This document shows, piece by piece, positions 52,144 to 60,459 of a stretch of 64,000 bases of DNA. The notes beneath the pieces were generated by a model. It made no database searches. It was given only the letters and a program-made list of their open reading frames with translations, and was not told the origin of the DNA. Position 1 is the stretch's first letter. Each line of letters starts with the position of its first letter. Made by a program: the position numbers and the translations under genes. Source of the DNA: Urbifossiella sp046350095. Lineage in GTDB: Bacteria; Planctomycetota; Planctomycetia; Gemmatales; Gemmataceae. The stretch lies in NCBI GenBank assembly GCA_046350095.1, contig JAXMBA010000008.1, forward strand, positions 310,001 through 374,000, written 5' to 3'.

Positions 52144-53280
52144 TCACTTCTCGTCGAACAGCTTTCCCAACTCCAGCCGCGCCGGCCGCAGCTTCGACGC
52201 CGGCCCCTCGCCGTACGCGAGGTGGAGCACCCGCGCCCGCGGCTCGAACACCATACTTTGCAGCGTCGCCTTCCCCTGGTTCACCTCGTCGAGTCGGGCG
52301 AACACGTCGGCCACGCCGAGCTTCGCGTCCGCGGTGTAGAGCGGGGCGAGCTTGTCGAACCGCCAGCACTTGTTGCCGACGCTCAGGTCGTCGGAGCGGA
52401 AGTGATTCGTGCAGCAGCACACGCCGTTCTCGGCCGGCCGCACGGCTAACGTCTTGGGCGTGATTTCGAACACCGCGCCGCCGCCCTCGTCGCACAGCGT
52501 GAGGCAGCAACTGGTCGTGCGCTCCATGCCGCGTAACAACGTCTCGGCCTCGGCGACGGTCTTACACTCCTCCAGGACGCGGCGGAAGGCGAGCACCATC
52601 GGCGTCCCCTTCCAGTTGAATGCGGCCTGGTCCTTCGACCGGCGCAGGTGAATCTCGTTAACCGTCAGGCACAGCCCGGCGTCGTTCATGCCGCTGACGA
52701 CGCCGGTGATGGGGCTGACAGTCACGGCCGCGAACGCCCGCTTGCCGGTGCCGCGGTACACGGCCACGAGCGTGTGCTCGGTGATGCCCCGGGTCGGCGT
52801 CCAGTCGAAGTTGCGGCCGAACAGCGGCGTGCCGGTCTTGCTACGCCCAGGCTCAACGACGATTGTGGAGCAGCCCATTCCACTGGACAAGTCCGCGACC
52901 GTGTTGGCGAAGACGTGCCGGCCGAGGTCGCTGTTCCCGGCCTTCGCGCAGGCCTCGATCTCGGTGCGGTGGTGTACCGGGAAGCCGGGTAGCAGTCGCG
53001 TACCCATCGCCAGCACGAGCGGGTAGCGGCCCTTCTGACCGGTGTCTTCGAGGAAGCGGTGGATGAGGCCGTCCAAGTCGGGCGCCGTCTTCACCGCGAG
53101 CGTTCCGAACTGCTCACCCATCTCGGCGGGGCTTCCTCGGACGGTCAGCACGGGGACGCCGTCGATGTAGCGCAGCTCGCCGGAGCCGTGCTTCCCGGAG
53201 GGGAATCGCTTCACGTCCTGCGCGCGGGCGACCGGGGCGACAAGCAGGATTGCGACCAGCGCGAGCAGGCGGCGAGTCAT
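52144..53280 (-). CDS. C45-family peptidase / acyltransferase-like Ntn hydrolase
   Basis: This 378-residue exported member of the peptidase C45 family includes fungal acyl-CoA:isopenicillin N acyltransferase and bacterial relatives. A signal peptide (MTRRLLALVAILLVAPVARA) precedes the PADG-like N-part with VPVLTVRGSPAEMGEQFG. The self-processing nucleophile Cys137 lies in SSGMGCSTIVV. Downstream motifs GRNFDWTPTRGITEHTLVAV and VSGMNDAGLCLTVNEIHL are family hallmarks. It may hydrolyse a small acyl-amino compound or peptide. The ATG at 53280 places the signal first. It converges on the carboxyltransferase gene with stops almost touching. Confidence 0.85.
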   Translation of the reverse strand: MTRRLLALVAILLVAPVARAQDVKRFPSGKHGSGELRYIDGVPVLTVRGSPAEMGEQFGTLAVKTAPDLDGLIHRFLEDTGQKGRYPLVLAMGTRLLPGFPVHHRTEIEACAKAGNSDLGRHVFANTVADLSSGMGCSTIVVEPGRSKTGTPLFGRNFDWTPTRGITEHTLVAVYRGTGKRAFAAVTVSPITGVVSGMNDAGLCLTVNEIHLRRSKDQAAFNWKGTPMVLAFRRVLEECKTVAEAETLLRGMERTTSCCLTLCDEGGGAVFEITPKTLAVRPAENGVCCCTNHFRSDDLSVGNKCWRFDKLAPLYTADAKLGVADVFARLDEVNQGKATLQSMVFEPRARVLHLAYGEGPASKLRPARLELGKLFDEK

Positions 53281-53318
53281 GTCGGCTCCTGAAACACGGC
53301 CGTTGGCTTCGCACGGCA

Positions 53319-55124
53319 TTATTCATCGGCCAGGAGGGTCGTTCGGCCCAAGGCCACGTCGAACTCGCTGAGCAGCGGCACCAACATCGCCGCGATGGCG
53401 AACCCGAACGCCCCGCCGAGTACCACGAACGGCCCGAGCGGGTCGGCCGACTCTTCCGTGCCGGGCTTCGCGATGAGGATGTTCACGACGCAGAAGAACA
53501 TCGCCAGCGGGCACGCCGTCGCCGCGAGGCTGAGCGCCCAAGAGGGGCGGTCGGCGTTGAGCACGTACATGAGGCCGCCGATGCCGAGCACCAGGAACGA
53601 GACGAAGCTCACCCACTGGCTGCCGAAGCTGCCACCGTTGATGACGATCAGGTAGATACTGATCAGCGTGCCGACCGAAAGGAAGAACACGGTGCCCAGC
53701 GTCTGCACGATCGCTAGCCGGCTCGCGGTCACCCGCAGGGAAACGTGGAGGCCGAGCATCATGGCGAACGCCTGAAGTACTGCTAGCGCCACCAGCACCG
53801 CCAGCAGCGGGCCGAAGTTGTAGGCGAACGCCGTGCCCGCCCCCACGTCCGCGGGCGTGCGTGTGAGCGCCCCCATCAGCGCGTAGTAGCCCGACAGCAG
53901 GAAGGGTGGGAGTAAATACTCCTTCGTGTTGTACGCGACGCCGAGCAGCTTCCCGAACACGAACTCGTTCGGCGAGATGTCGGTGACGAGGAGCACGTCC
54001 AGCGCCCCGCCGTCACGCTCGGACGTGACCGCCGTCACCGCCTGAGCGGACACCAGGAGTAGGCTCAGCACCGCCACGGGGACGAGGCCGTAGGCGGCGG
54101 CGAACGCCGGCCGGCCGCCGGGGCGCTCGAGTTCGCTGACGGCGAAGTAGAGGATCGCGGCGAGGGCCACCCCGAACGCCAGCTTCACGAGAAGCGGCCG
54201 GCGGCCGTAGGCCAGGGTGCGGATTTCGCGCCACAGCACCGGGTTGGGCCACACCTCGCGCGCCGCACCGGGGGCGGCGTGGGCCTTGGCCCGCTTTTCG
54301 ATCTCCTCCGCCTCGTTCGCCGCGGCCGCGACGCCCGGACCCTCGCGCTGCATGATCGGCTCGCCACTCGGGTTCCACGCCCGCAGCCGGGCGATGCCCA
54401 CGCCGTTGAGCAGTACCGCCCAGCCGAGCATCACGAGCACGAACCCGTAGGCCGGGGCGAGGCCGGCCGTCGGAGCCGCCTCCAGCACGGATTGCATCGC
54501 CGCGAACGGGTCGAGCCACGCCTGCGCCGCGGGCGTCACGAACACGCCGACGGCCTGGGCCGCACTCACGTACAGAACCAGGAAGAGCACCGCGAGCGCC
54601 AGCGCCTGGAAGGTACGCTCCCGCCAGAGCGCGACGAGGCCGCCGAGCGACCCGGCCGCGACCGCCGACGCCGCCAGCACGAGCACCGCTTGCACGACCT
54701 GCTCGGGGTCAATGCCGCCAAGCAGCAGGAAGAGCGCGAGCACCGGTGCCGTCACGAGCAATTGCACGCTGATCGGCAGCAGCGCCCCGAGCAGCTTGCC
54801 GAGCACGATCTCGTAGTCGCGCATGTCGGTGATGAGCAGGAGCACGAACGTGCGGCGGTCCTTCTCCTGCGACACGGCGCTGGCCGCGGACAGGGCGGCG
54901 AAGAAGATCGTCAAAAGCAGTTGCACGAACGCGACGATCTGGAAGAGAAGCAGCCCGAACGCGGCCGTCTCGCCGAGGGTGGCGTCGCGGGCGAAACCAA
55001 CCGTGGCCTGCCAGGTCGTGACGCCGAGGATGGCGAGGAGGCCGACCACGGCGGCGCGGCCGCCGTAGTGGCCGGACCGGCGCGGGACGGTCACCAGCTC
55101 GCGGTTGAAGATCGGGCCGAGCAA
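53319..55124 (-). CDS. ABC-2 type transporter permease
   Basis: This 601-residue inner-membrane protein has about 12 hydrophobic helices in two similar halves, each of the ABC-2 type. First-half motifs are RELVTVPRRSGHYGGRAAVV near the N-terminus and VSQEKDRRTFVLLLITDMRD. The second half repeats the same theme with VTSERDGGALDVLLVTDISP. This S-E-K-D/E-R-D-G duplicated segment is typical of exporters of Gld/Nod type. The start codon is a TTG, chosen because the family begins with a near-N-terminal RELxTVPRR motif. Its ATPase partner is not in the window. The sulfatase-like gene diverges from it 77 bases upstream. Confidence 0.85.
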   Translation of the reverse strand: MLGPIFNRELVTVPRRSGHYGGRAAVVGLLAILGVTTWQATVGFARDATLGETAAFGLLLFQIVAFVQLLLTIFFAALSAASAVSQEKDRRTFVLLLITDMRDYEIVLGKLLGALLPISVQLLVTAPVLALFLLLGGIDPEQVVQAVLVLAASAVAAGSLGGLVALWRERTFQALALAVLFLVLYVSAAQAVGVFVTPAAQAWLDPFAAMQSVLEAAPTAGLAPAYGFVLVMLGWAVLLNGVGIARLRAWNPSGEPIMQREGPGVAAAANEAEEIEKRAKAHAAPGAAREVWPNPVLWREIRTLAYGRRPLLVKLAFGVALAAILYFAVSELERPGGRPAFAAAYGLVPVAVLSLLLVSAQAVTAVTSERDGGALDVLLVTDISPNEFVFGKLLGVAYNTKEYLLPPFLLSGYYALMGALTRTPADVGAGTAFAYNFGPLLAVLVALAVLQAFAMMLGLHVSLRVTASRLAIVQTLGTVFFLSVGTLISIYLIVINGGSFGSQWVSFVSFLVLGIGGLMYVLNADRPSWALSLAATACPLAMFFCVVNILIAKPGTEESADPLGPFVVLGGAFGFAIAAMLVPLLSEFDVALGRTTLLADE

Positions 55125-55187
55125 TTGCGGTCCTTTCGCGGCGGGTTCAGATTTAGCGTATTCCCCGCCGCGCTGGCGGCGACCCGG

Positions 55188-55193
55188 TAGAAT
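55188..55193 (+). promoter_or_regulatory. TAGAAT -10 box at the sulfatase-like gene start
   Basis: TAGAAT ends eight bases before the ATG at 55202, so transcription would begin at or beside the start codon. No ribosome binding site lies between, consistent with a leaderless mRNA. Confidence 0.4.
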
Positions 55194-55201
55194 CGGACGT
55201 C

Positions 55202-56410
55202 ATGAGTGTGATCGTGTTCGCCGTCCGCGGCCTGCCGGCTTGGTGGCTCGGCCCTTACGGCAACGAGTGGGTCGTCACCCCCACCCTCGACCGCCTCGCG
55301 GCCGAGGGGATCACGTTCGACCGCCACCTCTCCGACTGCCCCGACTCGGACGCCGCCGGCCGGGCCTGGCTGAGCGGGCGGCATCAGGTGCCGCCAATGT
55401 CCGGGGATACTCCTGAGGCTCGGCCAGTCCTGCTGGAGGCACTCGCAGCTGTCGGGGTCCGCACAGTGCTGGTGCGCGCGAACTACCCCGACACCGACGG
55501 CCCACCCTCCTACTACGCCGGCTGGGCTGAAGTGTTCGACGCCCGGCCCGACGCCGACGACGCCTCCCCGTTCGACGACTTTCTTCGCAAGGTTCCCGGA
55601 GTCCTGGACCGCCTCCCCGCCGACGGCCGCTGGCTGCTGTGGGTAGAAACGGACCGCTGCGCGCCGCCGTGGGACGTGCCGCAGGACGTGTTCGATGCGT
55701 ACCTCGCCGACGGGGACGAGACAGGGCCGCCCGACGACGCCGAGCCGGTACCGCCGTTCGCCGACCCGCCGACGGGGCCGTTCGATCGCTCCGAGCCGTA
55801 CGCGCTCGAATTCCTGCACAGCAGCTTCGCCGCGGTCGTCACCAAGTTCGACGCCGAACTCGGCGAACTGCTCGAGATGTTCCGCTCGCGCGGACTCGAC
55901 CGCACGGCCGCGTGGCTGATCACGTCCGACCGAGGCTACCCCCTCGGCGAGCATGGTCAGGTCGGGCCGCACCGCCCGTGGCTGCATCAAGCAGTTGTGC
56001 AGGTCCCGCTGCTGCTACGCCTGCCCGGGGCGGTGGAAGCAGGACGGCGGGTCTGGGCTCTGACACAGCCGGCGGATTTGTCGCCAACGCTGCTATCTCT
56101 GTTCGGCGTCTGCGTCGAACCCGGGGACGGATTCGACTTGCTGCCGCTAGCCAGCGGCGCTGGGGAACGGGTACGGTGGGAAGCCGTTTCGGGCTGGGTC
56201 GTGAACGGCGTCGGCGAGTGGGCGCTCCACACCGTGGACCGCACGCTGCTGCTGCCAGGGCCCCAACCGCAAGGGGAGGAACGGCCGGTGCAGCTGTACG
56301 TGAAGCCCGAAGACCGCTGGGAAGCAAACAACCTGCGAGCCGCGTTTCTGGATCAGGCGGACGAACTGGAAGCGCGGCTGCACTCGGCGACCCGCTCGCC
56401 GCCGGCGTAG
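55202..56410 (+). CDS. sulfatase-like protein with degenerate active site
   Basis: This 402-residue protein has the alkaline-phosphatase fold of sulfatases but lacks their key residues. The N-terminus MSVIVFAVRGLPAWWLG lacks the DD metal pair that normally opens the domain. The formylglycine motif CxPSR is replaced by CPDSDAAGRAWLSGR. The C-terminal ligand region survives as TSDRGYPLGEHGQVGPHRPW, where the usual SDHG has become SDRG. The late VQVPLLLRLPGAVEAG and TQPADLSPTLLSLFG are intact sulfatase motifs. It is probably not an active sulfatase; a structural, binding or altered hydrolase role is more likely. No signal peptide is present. The 3' end overlaps fdhD antisense by 58 bases. Confidence 0.75.
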   Translation: MSVIVFAVRGLPAWWLGPYGNEWVVTPTLDRLAAEGITFDRHLSDCPDSDAAGRAWLSGRHQVPPMSGDTPEARPVLLEALAAVGVRTVLVRANYPDTDGPPSYYAGWAEVFDARPDADDASPFDDFLRKVPGVLDRLPADGRWLLWVETDRCAPPWDVPQDVFDAYLADGDETGPPDDAEPVPPFADPPTGPFDRSEPYALEFLHSSFAAVVTKFDAELGELLEMFRSRGLDRTAAWLITSDRGYPLGEHGQVGPHRPWLHQAVVQVPLLLRLPGAVEAGRRVWALTQPADLSPTLLSLFGVCVEPGDGFDLLPLASGAGERVRWEAVSGWVVNGVGEWALHTVDRTLLLPGPQPQGEERPVQLYVKPEDRWEANNLRAAFLDQADELEARLHSATRSPPA

Positions 56411-57192
56411 ACGTTGAACCGCCCGCCCCGCAGGAACCCGACCAGCGTCATCCCGAACTGCCGGGCGGCATCCGCGGCCAGGCTCGACGGCGCCCCGACT
56501 GCGGCGAGGAAGCCGACCCCGGCACGTCCCGCTTTTTGCACTAACTCGAAGCTCGCCCGGCCGGACACCAATAGCACGCCCGGTCCGGCCGGCAACTGGC
56601 CACTCAAGAGCAGCGCCCCCACCACCTTGTCCACGGCGTTGTGCCGGCCCACGTCCTCGCGGACGAGCCGCACCCGACCATCAGGGTGGAACAGCGCCGC
56701 GGCGTGCAATCCGCCGGTGACCGCGAACACGCCCTGTGCTTCGGCGAGCCGTCGCGGGAGCTCGACGAGTACGTCCGGCCCCGTCACGAAACCGCCAGCC
56801 AAGGCCGGGATGCGGCGACGGATGCGGTCGATCGTGCGTGTGCCGCACAGGCCGCAAGAGCTCGATAGGTACAGCTCGCGCCGCGCCGAATTGCACTGCG
56901 CGGTCCAGCGGGCAGCGGCCCGGCCGGCGAGCGTGACGTTCACAACGTTGCCGTAGTCGGACAGGGTGCAGGGCTCGGCACGCTCCAACTCGTCGGGGTG
57001 GTCGATGAGCCCTTCCGTGAGGCAGAAGCCGGCGGCGAGTTCGGCGTCGTGGCCGGGCGTCCGCATGGTCACGACGAACGGGTCACCGTCCACTCGGATT
57101 TCCAACGGCTCCTCGGTCGCGAGCCGATCGGCGTCGGCGATTCCGCCGGGGAACCGGGTGACACGCACGTCGGTCGTCTCGCCCACGCTCAT
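56353..57192 (-). CDS. fdhD: formate dehydrogenase accessory sulfurtransferase FdhD
   Basis: FdhD passes sulfur from the cysteine desulfurase to the molybdenum cofactor of formate dehydrogenases. The 279-residue protein shows EEPLEIRVDGDPFVVTMRTP, GHDAELAAGFCLTEGL and the sulfur-carrying CGLCG loop with Cys113 and Cys116. It also has TGGLHAAALFHPDGRVRLV and EDVGRHNAVDKVVGA, all diagnostic. The ATG at 57192 overlaps the stop of the molybdoenzyme gene by four bases (ATGA), indicating translational coupling. Its 3' end overlaps the convergent sulfatase-like gene. Confidence 0.95.
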   Translation of the reverse strand: MSVGETTDVRVTRFPGGIADADRLATEEPLEIRVDGDPFVVTMRTPGHDAELAAGFCLTEGLIDHPDELERAEPCTLSDYGNVVNVTLAGRAAARWTAQCNSARRELYLSSSCGLCGTRTIDRIRRRIPALAGGFVTGPDVLVELPRRLAEAQGVFAVTGGLHAAALFHPDGRVRLVREDVGRHNAVDKVVGALLLSGQLPAGPGVLLVSGRASFELVQKAGRAGVGFLAAVGAPSSLAADAARQFGMTLVGFLRGGRFNVYAGGERVAECSRASSSSA

Positions 57193-59465
57193 GCTCCCGC
57201 CGCGATCGTGATCGGGATGAACTTCGACAGCGGCGTTCGGCTGCGGTGCGCGAAACTGTCCTTCGAGACCAGGCCGTTCGTCTCGGGAAAGTACGCCGCG
57301 GCGCAGCCGCGGGGGATGTCGTAGGCCACGGCCCGGAAGCCGCGGGCAGTGCGCGTGAGGCCGTCCTCGACGGTGTGGCTTTGCAAGTCGATCGGGTCGC
57401 CGTCCTTGAGGCCGCGCTCGGCCAGGTCGGCGGGGTGGAGGAAGACCACCATGCGGGTGCCGTGGACGCCGCGGTAGCGGTCGTACAGGTCGTACACCGT
57501 GGTGTTGAACTGGTCGTGGGAGCGGATCGTCATCAGCCGCAACTGACCCGGCGGGAGCGTCATCGGGTGGATGGGGTGCGGTAGGAATCGTGCCTTTCCG
57601 GTGGCCGTGTCCCACCGGCGCTCGCGGGCCGCGTTGCCGAGGTAGAAGCCGCCCGGTGCTTGGAGCTTTTCCTCGTAGCCGGTGAAAAGCTGGGGAAGGG
57701 TGGCAGTGATCTTCTCGCGGATGCGGGCGTAGTCGGCCCGGAACCCGGCCCAGTCGATCCCGCCCCCGCCGGGGAAGGTCGCCTCCGCGATGCCGCACAC
57801 GACCGCGACCTCGGACAGGAGGTGTTCGGACGCGGGCGGGTTGCTCCCGGCCGAGGCGTGGACCATGCTCATCGAGTCTTCCACCGTCACCCGCTGCGGG
57901 CCGGTGGCCTGCACGTCGCGCTCGCTGCGGCCGAGGCAAGGGAGTATCAGCGCCTCTCTGCCGGGGCAGAGGTGGCTGCGGTTCAACTTCGTGCTGACGT
58001 GGACCGTCAGGGCGCACTTCCGAAGCGCCGCCTCGGTGAATTCGGTGTCGGGCGTGGCGGCGGCGAAGTTGCCCCCCATGCCGATGAACACCGTCGCCGA
58101 GCCGTCGGCCATGGCGTTGATCGCGCCCACGGTGTCGTGCCCGTGTGTACGCGGGGGTGCGAATCCGAAGGCGTGGTGGAGCCCGTCCAGGAATGCCGCA
58201 GGCGGCTTTTCGTTGATCCCCATCGTGCGGTCGCCTTGCACGTTGGAGTGGCCGCGGACCGGGCACGCCCCCGCCCCGGGCCGGCCGACGTTGCCGCGCA
58301 TCAGCAGGAGGTTTCCGATCATCTGAATGGTGGCAACGGCGTGCTTGTGCTGGGTCAGGCCCATGGCCCAACAGACGATCACATTTTTGGCCTGTCGGTA
58401 CACCTCGGCCGCCTCGCGCAGTTGGTCTCGCGTCAGCCCCGACTCTCGCTCGATTGTGGGCCAGTCGGCGGCGTTCATCTGCGCGGCGAACGCGTCGAAG
58501 CCGTCGGTGTGGTGCCGGATGAAGTCGTGGTCGATCACCGTGCCGGGGTCGGCCGCCTCGGCGTAGAGGAGGTGGGCGCAAATCCCGGTGAGTGCCGCGA
58601 GGTCGCCCCCGACGAGCACCTGGTAGTAGTGGGTGGACAGCGACGTGCCGCGATTCAGGAGGGTCCGCACCGGGTGCTTGGGGTGAACGAAGCTGACCAG
58701 ACCCGGCTCGCGCAGCGGGTTGAGGGTCATGATCTTCGCCCCGCGCTCGGCCGCCTTCTGGAGCTCGGCTAGCATCCGGGGGTGGTTCGTGCCGGGGTTC
58801 TGGCCGACCACCATGATCAGGTCGGCGTGGTCGAAGTCCTCCAGTGTCACGGTCCCCTTGCCGACGCCGAGTTGTTCGCCGAGCGCCGTACCGCTCGACT
58901 CGTGGCACATATTCGAGCAGTCCGGCAGGTTGTTCGTGCCGAACCGCCGGGCGAGGAGTTGGTACAGGAACGCCGCCTCGTTGCTGGTGCGGCCCGACGT
59001 GTAGAACAGGGCCCGGTCGGGCGAGTCGAGCCCGCGCAGAGTGCCCCCGATGCGCGCGAAGGCGTCGGCCCAGGTCACCGGTTCGTAGTGGTCCGTGGCG
59101 GGGTTGTATCGCATCGGGTGCGTGAGGCGCCCCTGGTTTTCCAGCCAGTGGTGCGTCTGACCGCGGAGCCAGCCGACGGTGTGACGCGCGAAGAAGTCGG
59201 GCGTCACCCGCTTGGCGGTGGTCTCGAACGTGACCGCCTTCACGCCGTTCTCGCAGTACTCACCGACGCGCGACGTGTCCTTCGGCTCCGGCCAGGCGCA
59301 ACCCGGGCAGTCGAAGCCGTCCGGCTGGTTAACGCGGAGGAGCGAGCGGAGGTTGCGGACGACGCCGCGGTTCTGCACGACGTGCTTCATGCTGGACACC
59401 AGCGCCCCCAGTCCGGCGGCGGGCTCGGGATAGGCGGGCGGGGGCGGCTGCGACGGGTCGCTCAT
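57189..59465 (-). CDS. FdhF/YdeP-family molybdopterin oxidoreductase
   Basis: This 758-residue formate-dehydrogenase-like molybdoenzyme is of the YdeP branch. Cys53, Cys56 and Cys71 in FDCPGCAWPEP and VGEYCENG correspond to the N-terminal iron-sulfur region. Mo-bis-MGD-binding motifs include SGRTSNEAAFLYQLLARRFG, NNLPDCSNMCHESSG, VVGQNPGTNHPRMLAELQKA and GMGGNFAAATPDTEFTEAAL. The C-terminal MGD domain has RLMTIRSHDQFNTTVYD. The CHESSG segment is where FDH has its Sec/Cys ligand, and a cysteine is present. No beta or gamma subunits follow, so electron transfer partners are unknown. Operon with fdhD supports need for sulfuration. Confidence 0.9.
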   Translation of the reverse strand: MSDPSQPPPPAYPEPAAGLGALVSSMKHVVQNRGVVRNLRSLLRVNQPDGFDCPGCAWPEPKDTSRVGEYCENGVKAVTFETTAKRVTPDFFARHTVGWLRGQTHHWLENQGRLTHPMRYNPATDHYEPVTWADAFARIGGTLRGLDSPDRALFYTSGRTSNEAAFLYQLLARRFGTNNLPDCSNMCHESSGTALGEQLGVGKGTVTLEDFDHADLIMVVGQNPGTNHPRMLAELQKAAERGAKIMTLNPLREPGLVSFVHPKHPVRTLLNRGTSLSTHYYQVLVGGDLAALTGICAHLLYAEAADPGTVIDHDFIRHHTDGFDAFAAQMNAADWPTIERESGLTRDQLREAAEVYRQAKNVIVCWAMGLTQHKHAVATIQMIGNLLLMRGNVGRPGAGACPVRGHSNVQGDRTMGINEKPPAAFLDGLHHAFGFAPPRTHGHDTVGAINAMADGSATVFIGMGGNFAAATPDTEFTEAALRKCALTVHVSTKLNRSHLCPGREALILPCLGRSERDVQATGPQRVTVEDSMSMVHASAGSNPPASEHLLSEVAVVCGIAEATFPGGGGIDWAGFRADYARIREKITATLPQLFTGYEEKLQAPGGFYLGNAARERRWDTATGKARFLPHPIHPMTLPPGQLRLMTIRSHDQFNTTVYDLYDRYRGVHGTRMVVFLHPADLAERGLKDGDPIDLQSHTVEDGLTRTARGFRAVAYDIPRGCAAAYFPETNGLVSKDSFAHRSRTPLSKFIPITIAAGA

Positions 59466-59548
59466 GGTCAATCCGGGGGAGGGTGTTCGTTATCGTAGCC
59501 CGTCCGGCCGGGGGCGGATACACTCGCCGGGTGACACGGGGGAAAGCG

Positions 59549-60367
59549 ATGGCGTCAAGCGTGGTTCGCGCCTGGGAGCAATGGTTCGCCGGGCCGCTGC
59601 GCCACATCGAGGCCGACTCGCTCGCTTACCGCCAGACGGTGACGGGGTTCGATGGCAAAACGGTCACCGTCGTGCTGGTCGCAGCGGTGAGCCTGGTGGT
59701 GCAGAATTACTGCAGCAGCCCCGGCGCGCTCATCGCGCCGCTGCGGTGGCTCGACGTCCCCGACGACGTGATCGACACGCTTTTCCGGTGGGAATCTTCG
59801 CAGTCGGCCCGTCTGATGTGGTTCGCGCTGTGCGCGTTCACGACCTACGCCGTGCTCCCGGGCCTCGTCGTCACCCTCGCGTTCCGCGAGCCACTGACCG
59901 ACTACGGCGTCGGCGTCCGTGGCGTGGCTGCCGACTGGCCGGTGTACGTCGCGTTCGCCGCGGTCATGGTGCCGCTGGTGTACCTGTGTTCGGCGCTGCC
60001 GCGATTCCAGGAGGTGTACCCGTTCTACCGCGTCGGCTCACGGGCCGACGTCGACGCGGGCTTGGTCCGCTGGGAGCTGGCGTACGCGTTGCAGTTCATC
60101 GGCCTGGAGTTCTTCTTTCGCGGGTTCCTGGTCCACGGCACGAAGCACCGGTTCGGCGCGTACTCGGTGTTCCTGATGGTGATCCCGTACTGCATGATCC
60201 ACTTCCACAAGCCGGTCGCCGAGTGCTTCGCGTCAATCATTGCCGGCGTGGCCTTGGGCGTGGTCAGCCTAGTGACGAAATCCGTTTGGCCGGGGGCGGG
60301 GCTGCACATCCTCGTGGCCTGGGGAATGGACGCGTCAGTACTAATGCGGCGGGGGATGCTGTTCTGA
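59549..60367 (+). CDS. CPBP/Abi-family membrane protein (CAAX protease-related)
   Basis: This 272-residue polytopic membrane protein has six to eight hydrophobic segments. The CPBP motif region reads QFIGLEFFFRGFLVHG, with Glu187 and Arg191. The usual EExxxR has Leu in place of its first Glu, so metal binding may be altered. YCMIHFHKP provides His218 and His220 of the second motif. Active members are intramembrane glutamate metalloproteases related to type II CAAX proteases. The ATG at 59549 follows GGGGGAAAG; the frame is open upstream to 59483 but without similarity. It diverges from the molybdoenzyme gene with 83 bases between. Confidence 0.78.
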   Translation: MASSVVRAWEQWFAGPLRHIEADSLAYRQTVTGFDGKTVTVVLVAAVSLVVQNYCSSPGALIAPLRWLDVPDDVIDTLFRWESSQSARLMWFALCAFTTYAVLPGLVVTLAFREPLTDYGVGVRGVAADWPVYVAFAAVMVPLVYLCSALPRFQEVYPFYRVGSRADVDAGLVRWELAYALQFIGLEFFFRGFLVHGTKHRFGAYSVFLMVIPYCMIHFHKPVAECFASIIAGVALGVVSLVTKSVWPGAGLHILVAWGMDASVLMRRGMLF

Positions 60368-60459
60368 CGGGTGGGTCAACAACCTTGACTTCCGCCGGAT
60401 TCCGGCCGATGCTAGTGAGTAGCCCTCCCGCCCGATCCCGCCTCCGGGTCGTCCGTACG

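Noticed and set aside
59464..60459. open extension upstream of the cytochrome-type gene
   Set aside because: It is a shadow of the CPBP gene in another frame; the signal peptide begins at 60460.
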